This document shows, piece by piece, positions 38,515 through 47,915 of a stretch of 64,000 bases of DNA. The notes under the pieces were generated by a model. The model saw only the letters and a program-made list of their open reading frames with translations. It was not told the origin of the DNA and did no database searches. Made by a program: the position numbers and the translations under genes. The first letter of the stretch is position 1, and each line of letters opens with the position of its first letter. Source of the DNA: JAKASV01 sp963754845 (lineage in GTDB: Bacteria; Babelota; Babeliae; Babelales; Vermiphilaceae); assembly GCA_963754845.1 (NCBI GenBank), contig CAVWHE010000001.1:569770-633769 (forward strand), given 5' to 3'.

Positions 38515-41196
38515 TTACGGGGTGCTGCGTGGAGGCAGGCCATCCTCGTCAGGCGGATGGGTTGCGCTAACAGCTCCTGGCCTCATCGGCGTTACGCTGG
38601 AGTCAGCACGGTGCTGCCATCGACGGCGACGAATCAGGGGAACAGTGCCATCGGAGTCATCTGCATGCCTTCCCTCGCCGCCAGGCGGAACGATGGTGTG
38701 TTCGTGCCGCAGTTCCTGTCCTTCACGCAGCGAAGGGCGCCACACGGCCGAAAGCGACCCAACCATCGCTCGCAGTCCGTCATCCTTGATAGCATGGGTG
38801 ACGCGATTTGTAAGAGGATCAAGGCGCGTTATGGGGTCCATTTGTATAACGTTCTCGTAACGTCGAGCAAAGGCGCGAATATACTCGTGGTTGTTGTAAA
38901 TTGCTGCTTTGAGAGGGCCGGTGAGAACGTTGAGCTGATTGTTGGCAACAAAACTCTGTATGAGGGCGAGCTCGCGCGATGCAGGCTTGCCGTCGGCAAT
39001 TCTTTGTTCAAGACTCGAAATTATGGGAGCTCCTATCGTTGTGCGTGCAAGATAACGGAGGAAACGGGCAGCAAGAAAACGCGGTCCCAAGTCCGATCCC
39101 GGGGCGCTACGCCAGCGGGCCAGATCAGCGGAACGAAAGTAATGGTCGTGGATCTTTGAAAGAAAACGCTGGTAGAGTCGTGTAGCCTGCTCAGTAAGTT
39201 CGTTTCTGGCATTTATGACGCACTGTTGGCGGGCAATGGGTGCGGTCACTGCGTTGGACCAATGTGCAACGCGAGTTTTCATCTCCCTCCACGATGCGCT
39301 GAGGGCTCCCAAGAATGTTTGCTGTTCTGGACGCGCGCGCTGCTCATCGTGAGCGTGCTGGTCGCGGTGTGCCGCCCTTTGAGCACTAGGTGCCAGGCCA
39401 GGCGTGGCCGCATGCAGGATGCATTCGAGGCCACGGACGAGCCACGGCGGAGTCCAAAAAATAAGGCGTGGTTGATCGAGCGGTGTCGCAGGATCGGCAA
39501 GAGTATGCATGATTTCGCGGTAGCTTACACCCGTGAGCCTCTCGATGAACTCTATTTTCGGCCTCAGTGCATACCGTCCGGTTCTGAAGCGCGTGCACGC
39601 GGCAATGTCATAAAGAATATAGTTGGCATTGCCCGTTGCTATGACTGCCCTCGTATAAAGATCATCCCAGCTTGCAGGACCATACTGACGAGTATCGGCA
39701 CCACCGTTGAGTCCCTGAAAGTGGCGCAAAACGTGTCCGGGAAGCTCGGGCACGAGGCCATCAAGGCCGCGACGAAGGGTGTCGACCATCGACGCCGCCG
39801 TGTGGGTAGCTTGATCGTGCTGAGCGTCGTGGCGATTACCCTCCTGAGTGTCACACCCCCCCCCGGCATGCTGCGCACGATTTTTAAGATCAGGATACAG
39901 CGTTGCCAGAGCTCTCCGGGCAAGGCCTCCTACGCTTGGAAGAGGCACAAGGTGAACTTCGCGTGGCGTACCCTGCTGCCGAGTTTGTTCGGCCGTCTGA
40001 GGTGGCGGCAAAAGCTGCTCGAGAACAAGGGCGCGCGCGATAGAAGCAAAAAACCCTCCATCAATCGTCCTCTCCATTTTTTCAAAATCGAGTGTTGGCA
40101 CGTGCCGGTCACCATGGTCATCAAGAACAAATGCGAGGGTTTTTATGTTTTCCAAAACTTTGTTTTCCCGTTGGGCCAGCGTGGCAACGTTCGTTACGAT
40201 GCTGTTCACGCGCTGGCGGATGGTGAGCACACGCTCGCGAGACTGCGCGAGAATCCCCCGCATGGCATCAGGACCACTTGGCTCACCGGGCACGAGTGAA
40301 CTCACGAGATTAACAAGGCCGTCCATAATCCCACCGGCATCGAAAGCGTAGAGCGAAGCACGCGCGAGATCGCGACCAGCAGTACCAAGTTCTTGATCGA
40401 TCTCTTCAATATCGTGCGCTGCCGTGTGCATGGCGCGCTTTATTTCGTCGAGCTGGAGCTGTGTAGCGGTCAAGAAGGCTATGATCTCACTTATAAGGTT
40501 AAAGTCGGATTTTTCAAGATCGTATTCCTCTTGGTAGTCCTGAAAGCGCCCCTTGAGAGCATCGAGTGCCTGGCCGCACGCATCAACACGCTCGTCGTGT
40601 TTGCGACAAAGCGTCTGCGCCTGGGTTCGGAGGAGATCTGGCGAATCGTCGGCATCGTCGGATACCGCCACCCGGCGTCGTCGCTGAATTCTGCCACGAA
40701 CATTCTGCTGACGCAGGCAAGCCAGGACACACGCCCTAAGATCGCGGCGATGGGTGGCTAGCTGGTCGATGATGTGTTGCATGCGTGTTCGCATGCTTCG
40801 ATGGGCATCCTCTGTCGGCTGCGTCCTCTCGAAGGCCTGTGCAACGTAGTCGAGCCGATCAACGAGAAAACGCGGTTCGGTTGGAGGAAGAGACGATTCG
40901 ACTTCGGTGTGTGTCGCGTCGCCGATCTGATCAGCAAAAGTGTGGTGATCGGCCGGAACGGGCGATTCAACCTCGGCTCCATAACGATCGGCAAAGCCCC
41001 TCAACTGGCGCGCAAGTCTTCTCAGTGGGTCTTGACTGGCATTCAGTGAATCCTTTACCGTGCGCATGGTCCTCAGAGGTTCATCGTTAGGCCGAGGAAC
41101 ACCACCGACCGGTCCACGAGCGGCAGCGGCATGAAGAGGTTGAAGTAAGCAGCACGCACACACAAGCTGCGCTACCAAAATACGCGATAAACCCAT
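38515..41196 (-). CDS. Large secreted coiled-coil protein, unknown function
   Basis: 893 aa. Signal peptide to about residue 24 ('MGLSRILVAQLVCACCLLQP'). The protein is Arg/His/Ala-rich and strongly helical, with predicted coiled coils at about 200-360 ('AMHTAAHDIEEIDQELG', 'IRQRVNSIVTNVATLAQRENK'). A central part has 'YGPASWDDLYTRAVIATGNANY' and a Pro/Trp-rich 'LIFWTPPWLVRGLECIL'. No enzyme motif is recognised. AGGGA lies 8 nt before the ATG. It is convergent with the sigma-54-like regulator (36-base gap). The composition suggests a secreted structural or effector protein. Confidence 0.65.
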   Translation of the reverse strand: MGLSRILVAQLVCACCLLQPLHAAAARGPVGGVPRPNDEPLRTMRTVKDSLNASQDPLRRLARQLRGFADRYGAEVESPVPADHHTFADQIGDATHTEVESSLPPTEPRFLVDRLDYVAQAFERTQPTEDAHRSMRTRMQHIIDQLATHRRDLRACVLACLRQQNVRGRIQRRRRVAVSDDADDSPDLLRTQAQTLCRKHDERVDACGQALDALKGRFQDYQEEYDLEKSDFNLISEIIAFLTATQLQLDEIKRAMHTAAHDIEEIDQELGTAGRDLARASLYAFDAGGIMDGLVNLVSSLVPGEPSGPDAMRGILAQSRERVLTIRQRVNSIVTNVATLAQRENKVLENIKTLAFVLDDHGDRHVPTLDFEKMERTIDGGFFASIARALVLEQLLPPPQTAEQTRQQGTPREVHLVPLPSVGGLARRALATLYPDLKNRAQHAGGGCDTQEGNRHDAQHDQATHTAASMVDTLRRGLDGLVPELPGHVLRHFQGLNGGADTRQYGPASWDDLYTRAVIATGNANYILYDIAACTRFRTGRYALRPKIEFIERLTGVSYREIMHTLADPATPLDQPRLIFWTPPWLVRGLECILHAATPGLAPSAQRAAHRDQHAHDEQRARPEQQTFLGALSASWREMKTRVAHWSNAVTAPIARQQCVINARNELTEQATRLYQRFLSKIHDHYFRSADLARWRSAPGSDLGPRFLAARFLRYLARTTIGAPIISSLEQRIADGKPASRELALIQSFVANNQLNVLTGPLKAAIYNNHEYIRAFARRYENVIQMDPITRLDPLTNRVTHAIKDDGLRAMVGSLSAVWRPSLREGQELRHEHTIVPPGGEGRHADDSDGTVPLIRRRRWQHRADSSVTPMRPGAVSATHPPDEDGLPPRSTP

Positions 41197-41379
41197 GATA
41201 AATGTCCCTTTAAAATTTTAGGCCAAATTCCGCCGCATAAAATAGACACTGCAGCGCGAATAAAATATTTCTTCTGGAATAATAGCAGAGCTGCGACGGT
41301 GAAGCAAACGCCTATAAAATTAAAGAGCTCGTGCGTGACGAATGCCATGAGAACGGTGCCGTGCATATTTTAGAAAACG

Positions 41380-42378
41380 TTAGGGAAACGTTGCCCTTTG
41401 CCCGACGGCGGGTACGTGCATATTTTTGTGGCAACATGACGCACTGTTCTCGTGCCACCATTCTTCAAGACGTACAAGGGGTAGCATAGGATCTTCATTA
41501 CCAAAATGAAACGTCCCCCAGTGTGTCGGCACCAAATGGTGAGCGCCGAGTGCCAGGAATGCTTGGCCGGCCTCGACGGCATTCATATGGGCGTGTCTCA
41601 TGAATTCACGTGGTTCACACGGACCTATGGGTATGATGGCGACATCGATTGAAGGAAATTCACGCGCAATGTTTCCAAAATGCTGGCCATATGCTGTATC
41701 GCCGGCGAAATATACGCATGTGTCGCCGCACTCTATCATCCAACTTCCCCAGAGCGAACGGTTGCGGTCGAAAAGACCTCGCTGTGTCCAATGAACGGCG
41801 GGCAAAAAGGTGAGGCGAAGCGATGAGCAGGTATTCGATGTATCGTTGGCAATTTTGATTTCGTAATGGTGCCACCACGTACACTCGGTGGTGCGCCCAA
41901 TTGCATGAGCATCAAAAAGAGCCTTGTCGCCCTGTGGCACAAAAAAATGTGCATTATCGCGCCGAGCGAGTGCCCGAACGCTTGCCATCTCCAGATGATC
42001 ATAGTGATTGTGTGAAATGATGACCGCATCGAGGGGCGGAAGCATGTCACGCGCGATGCCTGGACGAACTATGCGCGGATACAAAAACGATGCATTGCCA
42101 AAAATTGGATCAGTCAAAATGTTAAATCCACCAACCTGAATGAGAAGCGTTGCGTGCCCTACCCACGTGATAACAAGATCACGACTGTGAGCAAGCGGTA
42201 TGTCGGGAGACGACGGAGGCGCTAGTTGTTTGGAGTGTCGGCAAGCCAGACGTGCGAGAAGCGAGGAGAAAAGCATGGATGCCGTACATAGGAGAAACCC
42301 CTCTTTGACTGCGTGAACACGGCACTCAAACCTGCCGTTGCGCACGGCTGGTACATAGCGATGGCCCTTCTCCTTCAT
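41380..42378 (-). CDS. NAPE-PLD-like metallo-beta-lactamase-fold hydrolase
   Basis: 332 aa from 42378, chosen because GGAGGG stands 6 nt before ATG. Near the N-terminus there is a hydrophobic segment ('GFLLCTASMLFSSLLARLAC') that may anchor the protein. The MBL-fold motifs are complete: 'WVGHATLLIQ', 'ISHNHYDHLE' (HxHxDH), 'VHWTQRG', 'YFAGDTAYG' and 'PTHWGTFHFG'. The 'W.GH.T' start and 'THWGTF' end are typical of the UlaG/NAPE-PLD branch, whose eukaryotic member cleaves N-acyl-phosphatidylethanolamine. A lipid phosphodiesterase is plausible, particularly next to an acyl-CoA synthetase gene, but a UlaG-like lactonase cannot be excluded. Confidence 0.8.
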   Translation of the reverse strand: MKEKGHRYVPAVRNGRFECRVHAVKEGFLLCTASMLFSSLLARLACRHSKQLAPPSSPDIPLAHSRDLVITWVGHATLLIQVGGFNILTDPIFGNASFLYPRIVRPGIARDMLPPLDAVIISHNHYDHLEMASVRALARRDNAHFFVPQGDKALFDAHAIGRTTECTWWHHYEIKIANDTSNTCSSLRLTFLPAVHWTQRGLFDRNRSLWGSWMIECGDTCVYFAGDTAYGQHFGNIAREFPSIDVAIIPIGPCEPREFMRHAHMNAVEAGQAFLALGAHHLVPTHWGTFHFGNEDPMLPLVRLEEWWHENSASCCHKNMHVPAVGQRATFP

Positions 42379-42503
42379 GTTCTGCCCTCCTACAAAAAGC
42401 AATACCCCTACCCAGACAGAACGTCACGGATAGGGGAAATGGAGGTTATCCTTATCTACGAACCTAAGAACACAGGTGATTATAGGATAAGGTGCGGGGG
42501 AAA

Positions 42504-44096
42504 TCAAACTTTTTTTGACGTGAACTCACCGTCGTAGTTCTTTCTAAGCACTTTTTTATCCACTTTGCCTGTCGCGGTTGTTGGCAAGGCGCTGGTGGTA
42601 CACACAAAGCGGCGCGGTATTTTGTAGGGGGCAAGGTGGTCGTGACATAATCGTGCAAGTTCTTCTTCGCATGCCGGCTCATTGCGTCGTATTTGAACGT
42701 AGGCGCAAGGAAATTGGCCTTCGCCGGGATCATCGATGCCAATGACGGCTGCTGCAACGACGTTTTCGTGAAGCAGTATGACATTTTCTACCTCTTGCGG
42801 GTAAATTTTGATGCCCTTGTTGATGATAAGGTCCTTGATACGGCCGGTAATGACGATTCTCCCCTTGTCGTCGCGATAGGCAAGGTCGCCTGTTTTGAGC
42901 CATCCTCCCGTCATAGCCGCTCGAGTGGCGTCGTCGTCTCCGTAGTAGCCGAGCATGATTGTGTCGCCCTTGATCCACAAATGTCCGATGGTGCACGCCG
43001 GCAAGCTTTTTCCCTCTTCATCGCGCACCGAGCACTCGACACCGTCAAGGGGTCTGCCGGCGCAGTGCGTGGGCTCCGTTGTATCATCGGTGTCAAGCGA
43101 CACAACCGGTGATGCCTCGGTAATGCCGTAACCACTGCAAATTTTGCGGCGATATATGAGTGAAAAGAACTTTCTGATTTTATCGGGCATGGCGTCGCCG
43201 CCAGAAAAGAAATATTCAACCGTTTCAAGGGGGACATTTCGCAAAAGGCACAAAACGCCGAAAAGGGCAGGAACGCCAACAAAAATGGTCGGTCGCTCAT
43301 TGAACCCGGAAAGAAGAGCACGCCGCTCAATTTTTGGCACAACAATGACGGTGCATCCCATGACGATGGCTGACCACACGCAGACGTTCTGGCCGAGGCT
43401 ATGAAAAAGTGGCAGGATCGCTATAATGCGCTGCTGCTTGAGGATCCCAAAACGCGTGATGACCCCCATGACGTTGGTGAGAATGTTACGCGAACTCAGC
43501 ATGACTCCTTTGGGAAACCCTGTCGTGCCTGATGTGTACAAAAGGGCCGTCATGTCATCGAAGGGAAGCTCGACGATGTTGAACGTGGGCAACGTTGTTG
43601 GCGCTTGTTCATCAAGAAAGAGCATACTTTCGTCGATGATAGGCAGCGGTTTCGGTGAGCACGCTCGAAGCTTTTCGCTCTGCGCCGATGAGCACACAAG
43701 AAGCGCAGGTTGCGCGTCGTGCATGATGTGGGCAAGCTCCCTTTCATGGAGGAACGTATTGAGAGGAACGACGACGGCGCCAACCTGAAGAATACCGAAG
43801 TAGGCAACGTAGAAGGCGATTGAGTTTTCTATGAGCATAACGACGCGATCATGCGGTTTGATGCCTCGCTCGACGAGCATCATGCTCACGCGAAGTGCCC
43901 GATAGTAGAGGGCTCTGTAGGTTACCGTTGATCCATCGCATACAAGAGCAACGTCGTTACCAAACGTGGTAGCTGCTCGTTTAAGAATGAGTCCGAGATA
44001 CGTAAGTCTCTCGCCCTCGATAATCGTCGTGTAAAGGTGTTCGTATAACGCAGAAGTTGTTCTACTACCCACGTACAAAGCCTCCGTCCTTGGCAT
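42504..44096 (-). CDS. AMP-forming acyl-CoA (or acyl-ACP) synthetase
   Basis: About 530 aa of the ANL adenylate-forming superfamily. P-loop 'LLYTSGTTGFPKGV' (near 183-196), 'CSGYGITEASPV', 'LKTGDLAYRDDKGRIVITGRIK', 'IINKGIKIYPQEVE' and the C-terminal catalytic Lys in 'TTATGKVDKKVL' are all present. It activates a carboxylic acid, most likely a fatty acid, to the acyl-AMP and then the thioester. A GTG at 44123 is an alternative start; neither start has a strong ribosome-binding site. Scavenging of host fatty acids would fit with the odd FabD at 5.5 kb. Confidence 0.88.
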   Translation of the reverse strand: MPRTEALYVGSRTTSALYEHLYTTIIEGERLTYLGLILKRAATTFGNDVALVCDGSTVTYRALYYRALRVSMMLVERGIKPHDRVVMLIENSIAFYVAYFGILQVGAVVVPLNTFLHERELAHIMHDAQPALLVCSSAQSEKLRACSPKPLPIIDESMLFLDEQAPTTLPTFNIVELPFDDMTALLYTSGTTGFPKGVMLSSRNILTNVMGVITRFGILKQQRIIAILPLFHSLGQNVCVWSAIVMGCTVIVVPKIERRALLSGFNERPTIFVGVPALFGVLCLLRNVPLETVEYFFSGGDAMPDKIRKFFSLIYRRKICSGYGITEASPVVSLDTDDTTEPTHCAGRPLDGVECSVRDEEGKSLPACTIGHLWIKGDTIMLGYYGDDDATRAAMTGGWLKTGDLAYRDDKGRIVITGRIKDLIINKGIKIYPQEVENVILLHENVVAAAVIGIDDPGEGQFPCAYVQIRRNEPACEEELARLCHDHLAPYKIPRRFVCTTSALPTTATGKVDKKVLRKNYDGEFTSKKV

Positions 44097-44280
44097 CGAC
44101 AAAAAAGGCGGCACCGCGTGCACAACGTACCGTCGGCTGAGGTGCCAGGCACGTGCCTTTACTTCATGCTACATTTGGGACAGACTGAAGTGCAATCGTT
44201 TGTACCCGGGTGGAGCCAATGTGCGGTACGGGCACTCAGTGAACGTGAGGTGCTCGTGCCTCCTTCAAGGTGTAGAAAAA

Positions 44281-44946
44281 ATGAAAAAACTCACGCAGGG
44301 CGTCCTCGTCGCCATAGAGGGCGTCGATGGTTCAGGCAAAAGTACGCTCGCCCGACGTTTGCACAAGAGTTTGGCCGCGTGCGATCTTCCCGTCGTTCTC
44401 ACGCGAGAACCTGGAGGAACGGAGTTTGGCAACCATATACGCACACTTGTCCATAACGCTACCATAGAAAGAACGGCAAAGAGTGAATTTTTACTCTTCG
44501 CCGCCGATCGCGCCGAGCACAGTGCAACGATCGTAGGACCCGCTCTTGAGCGCGCAGAGCTTGTTATTTCCGATCGCATGGCTGATTCGTCTGCCGTCTA
44601 CCAAGGTTACGCGCAGGGTCTTGACGAAGCGACCATCGCCATGATCAACGCCTGGGCCATGAATTTTCGTGGTCCCGACATCGTGGTGTATGTACGCGTG
44701 CCTGCCCAATGCGCCTATGAGCGCATCGTGGCCAGACGAGCTCCTCTTACGTACTTTGAGCGACATTCCGCGGCATATCTTCAAAAACTCGTTGAAGGAT
44801 TTGATGCGCTTGTGGCTCAAAAACCCGGCACCCTCGTGCTTGATGGAACGCGCTCTTGTGAACATGTCGCCGAACGTGCCCATGAATACGTGACAACGTG
44901 GCTTAGTTCTCACGACGTTGTAGACCAAGAGGACGTGCGAGTATGA
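44281..44946 (+). CDS. tmk: Thymidylate kinase
   Basis: 221 aa from ATG 44281 with AAGGTG upstream. P-loop 'AIEGVDGSGKSTLARRL' (about 11-27), the 'TREPGGTEFG' segment, the DR motif 'VISDRMADSSAVYQGYAQG' and the lid region follow the Tmk pattern. It phosphorylates dTMP to dTDP. In the DR motif the residue after Arg is Met rather than the more usual Tyr/Phe, a minor variation. The stop overlaps the next start by 4 nt (ATGA), so tmk and the delta-prime gene are translationally coupled, an arrangement common in bacteria. Confidence 0.93.
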   Translation: MKKLTQGVLVAIEGVDGSGKSTLARRLHKSLAACDLPVVLTREPGGTEFGNHIRTLVHNATIERTAKSEFLLFAADRAEHSATIVGPALERAELVISDRMADSSAVYQGYAQGLDEATIAMINAWAMNFRGPDIVVYVRVPAQCAYERIVARRAPLTYFERHSAAYLQKLVEGFDALVAQKPGTLVLDGTRSCEHVAERAHEYVTTWLSSHDVVDQEDVRV

Positions 44947-45698
44947 AGGTGGGCATGAAAGAAAGCGAAAAAGAAAATATGCCCCCGGCGCAGCTTTGGG
45001 TCGGTCCTCATGAGACGCTTGTTGCAAACGTGCACGACCTTATGCGTCGACGTTGGTGTCAGTGCGGTGGTTGTAAAGTATGCCGAACGTGCAGGTGCAT
45101 TAATGAACACCATTACCATCAAGCTCTCTGGATCGAACCTCAGGGTTCCTACACGCGCGAGCACCTTGAACTGCTTTTTGCAGCCACAAAATTTGCCCGC
45201 GGATCTCACGAGGACATGGTTTTTGTCCTCAGCAAAGCCGATGCCATGCCACCAGCGTGTTACAACAGCCTCCTGAAAGTCATCGAAGAGCCGCCCGCCG
45301 GTTGCTATTTTATCTTTCTTGCGCGGTGTGTTGAAAGCATTGCGCTGACGATACGCTCACGATGCATCCTCGTCGAACATCGTGCCTGCCGTGGAACACC
45401 CTCCCGCCATCCTCTTCTTATGTTCTTTATGCACACGGACTACGAAGACCCTCAAAATTTTTTGAGCGTCCTTGAGCGCGCGAATCCGGGCGAGCACGAA
45501 AGTGTCGAACTCATCGATGTCATTTTTGTTTACTGGGCGGCGAAGTACCAAGAGGCGATCATGAGGAGCCAGAAGGATGAGGCGGAGCTTGCACGATCTG
45601 CCATGTCAGTTGCCCGCGCAGCACTTTCTGACCCCCCACCCGCGGGAAGCGTCCAGCTTTTTTGGAAAAACTTTTTTGCAGCGACGCGCCTGTCGTGA
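44943..45698 (+). CDS. holB: DNA polymerase III delta-prime subunit, short
   Basis: 251 aa, shorter than the usual 300-340. A cluster of cysteines 'CQCGGCKVCRTCRC' (about 39-52) matches the zinc module of clamp-loader subunits. 'MVFVLSKADAMPPACYNSLLKVIEEPP' corresponds to the 'A..M...A.NALLK.LEEPP' box, followed by 'LTIRSRCILVE' with the SRC motif. The P-loop region is reduced to 'WVGPHETLVANVHDLM', so it does not bind ATP, as in E. coli delta-prime. It forms part of the sliding-clamp loader. Overlaps tmk by 4 nt. Confidence 0.87.
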   Translation: MKVGMKESEKENMPPAQLWVGPHETLVANVHDLMRRRWCQCGGCKVCRTCRCINEHHYHQALWIEPQGSYTREHLELLFAATKFARGSHEDMVFVLSKADAMPPACYNSLLKVIEEPPAGCYFIFLARCVESIALTIRSRCILVEHRACRGTPSRHPLLMFFMHTDYEDPQNFLSVLERANPGEHESVELIDVIFVYWAAKYQEAIMRSQKDEAELARSAMSVARAALSDPPPAGSVQLFWKNFFAATRLS

Positions 45699-45863
45699 AC
45701 TTTTCTTGCTTTGACACGTGTTCCCGTTTGTGGCGCGGCCTCATAAATGAGCGTAGAGAGTGACACCGAATGCGATTCTTTATCTTGACTCCAAGGCGTG
45801 ATAGACTCTCGTCATGATGAGATTTTGCGTTAGCTCCGATGAAGGTCCGAAAGGATTGTGTGG

Positions 45864-46343
45864 ATGGTGAGGCTTTGTCAAAAAAGATACACGAGCTCTG
45901 CTGTAGTTGCGATAACATGTTCGGTGGTATGCTCCTGTCGCGCCTCTGTCGATCCTTCTGCGGCAACATTGCGCATCGATAGGGCGCGGGCAAAACTGGA
46001 GGCCCTTGTTGGATCGGCGCACGAGACCGTACAAAAAGTAGGTGCCAATGTCGCCGTCTTGGCGCAGCAGCTGCGCGACAACCCTACTTCACCTATTCCA
46101 TCGTGGGTTTGGGTTGCTCGCCTTACAAGTCCCTACGTCTTTATTGTCGCACAGCGCGGCGCATTCTTCGCGCTTCCTGCAGAAACTTCATCCTATGGCT
46201 TTGAGCTTCGTGAGGGTGATCACGACCTCTGGTTTGATGGAAAGGGCGCCTTGTGGGGGTACGACAAGGCCGGTAAAATTTTTCGACGTGATGCTTCTGA
46301 GGCCGTTTCCATCGGAGATGCCAGCAGCCAACTTCCATCATGA
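45864..46343 (+). CDS. Probable lipoprotein, unknown function
   Basis: 159 aa from ATG 45864 (AAGGA 8 nt upstream; a GTG two codons earlier is possible). The N-terminus has basic residues, a hydrophobic stretch 'AVVAITCSVVCSC' and Cys at a lipobox-like position. A helical segment (40-75) is followed by a beta-rich part with 'LTSPYVFIVAQRGAFFALP' and 'HDLWFDGKGALWGYDKAGKIF', reminiscent of single beta-propeller blades. No family recognised. Overlaps the next gene by 4 nt, so a coupled operon with the outer-membrane protein. Confidence 0.62.
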   Translation: MVRLCQKRYTSSAVVAITCSVVCSCRASVDPSAATLRIDRARAKLEALVGSAHETVQKVGANVAVLAQQLRDNPTSPIPSWVWVARLTSPYVFIVAQRGAFFALPAETSSYGFELREGDHDLWFDGKGALWGYDKAGKIFRRDASEAVSIGDASSQLPS

Positions 46344-47863
46344 ACAGATGGAGACGTGGCACGCGGGTCCTTGTTCTTTGTACGGTTGTGGTGGCTTGTT
46401 GGACCGACGATCTCCACGCAAAGCTTTTTTTCATGCGCAGGACCCACCGCCACCGCGAGTGCCTAACCAATGACCCAACAGCGATTACGTGGGCCAATCG
46501 GGGTCTTTTTGAACGCGTCGATTATGACAAAGGGGTGGCATACGCACTCCTTGTTCCACGCTCGTATAATTACACACTCCCTCTCATGGTTCGTACGCGC
46601 GAAAGGGATTTTTGGGGCCACTTTTTTGCCGACGTTGCCTTTTCTTCTTACGACACGCGTACGGCCTATGATTGCCGTGGCAGATGCGTCCCCCTTGCCG
46701 AAAATCTCTGGGGACGGTGTCTTTTTCTGGGCGATATTTTTCTGGCGAGTGCACTGGCAAAGAATGGCAAATTAACGCTCCCTGGAACGTGTCCGAGTTT
46801 TGGGTCCCTGTGCAGTGAGCAATTTATCGCATCGCTTGCGTCGACCGAGTTGTTCCTAAGTGCCCGCACGAAAGTTGAAAAATGGTTCTTCGATTGCGCC
46901 TTTCACGGCCAATTACCAACATGCACTCCGTTGGCCGTTCTTCTCGGCGTTAACCTTGCTGCAAGAACCGCCGACAGTGACGTGGCTCTGACAACGCGCG
47001 GCGGGTCGCTTGGCACGGGCTCGAGTCTGGGAGAAAACAATCTTCACCAGTTTTTCAATACCTTTAACATTGATCTGGTCGATTTTCTGCGTCGCGCTGT
47101 GCTGGAACCCAAGGGACTTTCCCTGTGTGAACATCGCCGCTCAGGAGGTCTAAGAACGCTGACGGTATACGCCAGCGTTGGCTACAGCCCGCAAGATTCC
47201 CATGTTCAATGCACAACGCTTGGATGCGCCGTACGTGCCGGCATCGGACGCTGCCGTCACGATACATCTATATGGCAGTTTCGCGATGACAGGCGTAGCA
47301 CGGCATTCAAAGCATTTTTTCACGTTGTTGGAAAAACTGAGCACTCGTGGCTCAATCCCTTTGCGTACTTAGCTCTCACGGTCTTTGCACGTGCGCCCTA
47401 CATCGAACGCGTCGCGCAGTTCAAGAACGAAAAATCAGCACTCTTCACTCCCGCGGCTTTTGATCTCCACGAGGTGCTTCCCTTCCGCTCGTGGGATGTA
47501 ACATCGCGACGATTCGCCGACGAGGCAATCCCCGTCATGATCAGACGCGGTCCCGCCTTCACCATCCTTGCAGCAAACGCCTGGGAGCATATATTTCGTT
47601 CGCCCTTTTCATGTTCCCTCGCCTATCGTTTCCGTGTCCATGGCCACGATAACGTCGAAGGTCTCGAGAACCCGCCATGGCGAACCTTCGACACGGACGC
47701 ACTCGTGCGCGAAAGTTGGAAGGTGCAACACTCAATCTTCTTTAACGTCGCCCTCTACCGCGGGGATCGCCTGAGCGTTAACCTCGGTGCCCAATCCGTT
47801 GTTGGTGCTCGCAACTGTGCAGCATACAACAAATTCTTTGTCATCTCCTCTATGTTTTTTTAG
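46340..47863 (+). CDS. Predicted outer-membrane beta-barrel protein
   Basis: 507 aa. Signal peptide to about residue 27 ('VLVLCTVVVACWTDDLHA'). Much of the rest has alternating hydrophobic strands, for example 'RTLTVYASVGYSP', 'SIFFNVALYRGDRLSVNLGAQSVVG', and it ends in 'YNKFFVISSMFF'. A C-terminal aromatic residue after a beta strand is the usual BAM recognition signal, so a Gram-negative-type outer membrane is implied. There is an unusual number of cysteines (about 15). Function unknown; translationally coupled to the lipoprotein gene before it, which may be a partner in assembly. Confidence 0.68.
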   Translation: MNRWRRGTRVLVLCTVVVACWTDDLHAKLFFMRRTHRHRECLTNDPTAITWANRGLFERVDYDKGVAYALLVPRSYNYTLPLMVRTRERDFWGHFFADVAFSSYDTRTAYDCRGRCVPLAENLWGRCLFLGDIFLASALAKNGKLTLPGTCPSFGSLCSEQFIASLASTELFLSARTKVEKWFFDCAFHGQLPTCTPLAVLLGVNLAARTADSDVALTTRGGSLGTGSSLGENNLHQFFNTFNIDLVDFLRRAVLEPKGLSLCEHRRSGGLRTLTVYASVGYSPQDSHVQCTTLGCAVRAGIGRCRHDTSIWQFRDDRRSTAFKAFFHVVGKTEHSWLNPFAYLALTVFARAPYIERVAQFKNEKSALFTPAAFDLHEVLPFRSWDVTSRRFADEAIPVMIRRGPAFTILAANAWEHIFRSPFSCSLAYRFRVHGHDNVEGLENPPWRTFDTDALVRESWKVQHSIFFNVALYRGDRLSVNLGAQSVVGARNCAAYNKFFVISSMFF

Positions 47864-47915
47864 TTCTACGCGTAGGTTGCATCTTGTATGCCGTGCGTAA
47901 ACGGAATCTTAAATC

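Noticed and set aside
41172..41366. Possible 64-aa hydrophobic membrane protein on the minus strand
   Set aside because: It has no convincing ribosome-binding site, overlaps the start of the coiled-coil gene, and no family is recognised.
44200..44280. Longer start for tmk with 27 additional codons
   Set aside because: The extra residues do not fit the family, and AAGGTG before 44281 supports the shorter form.
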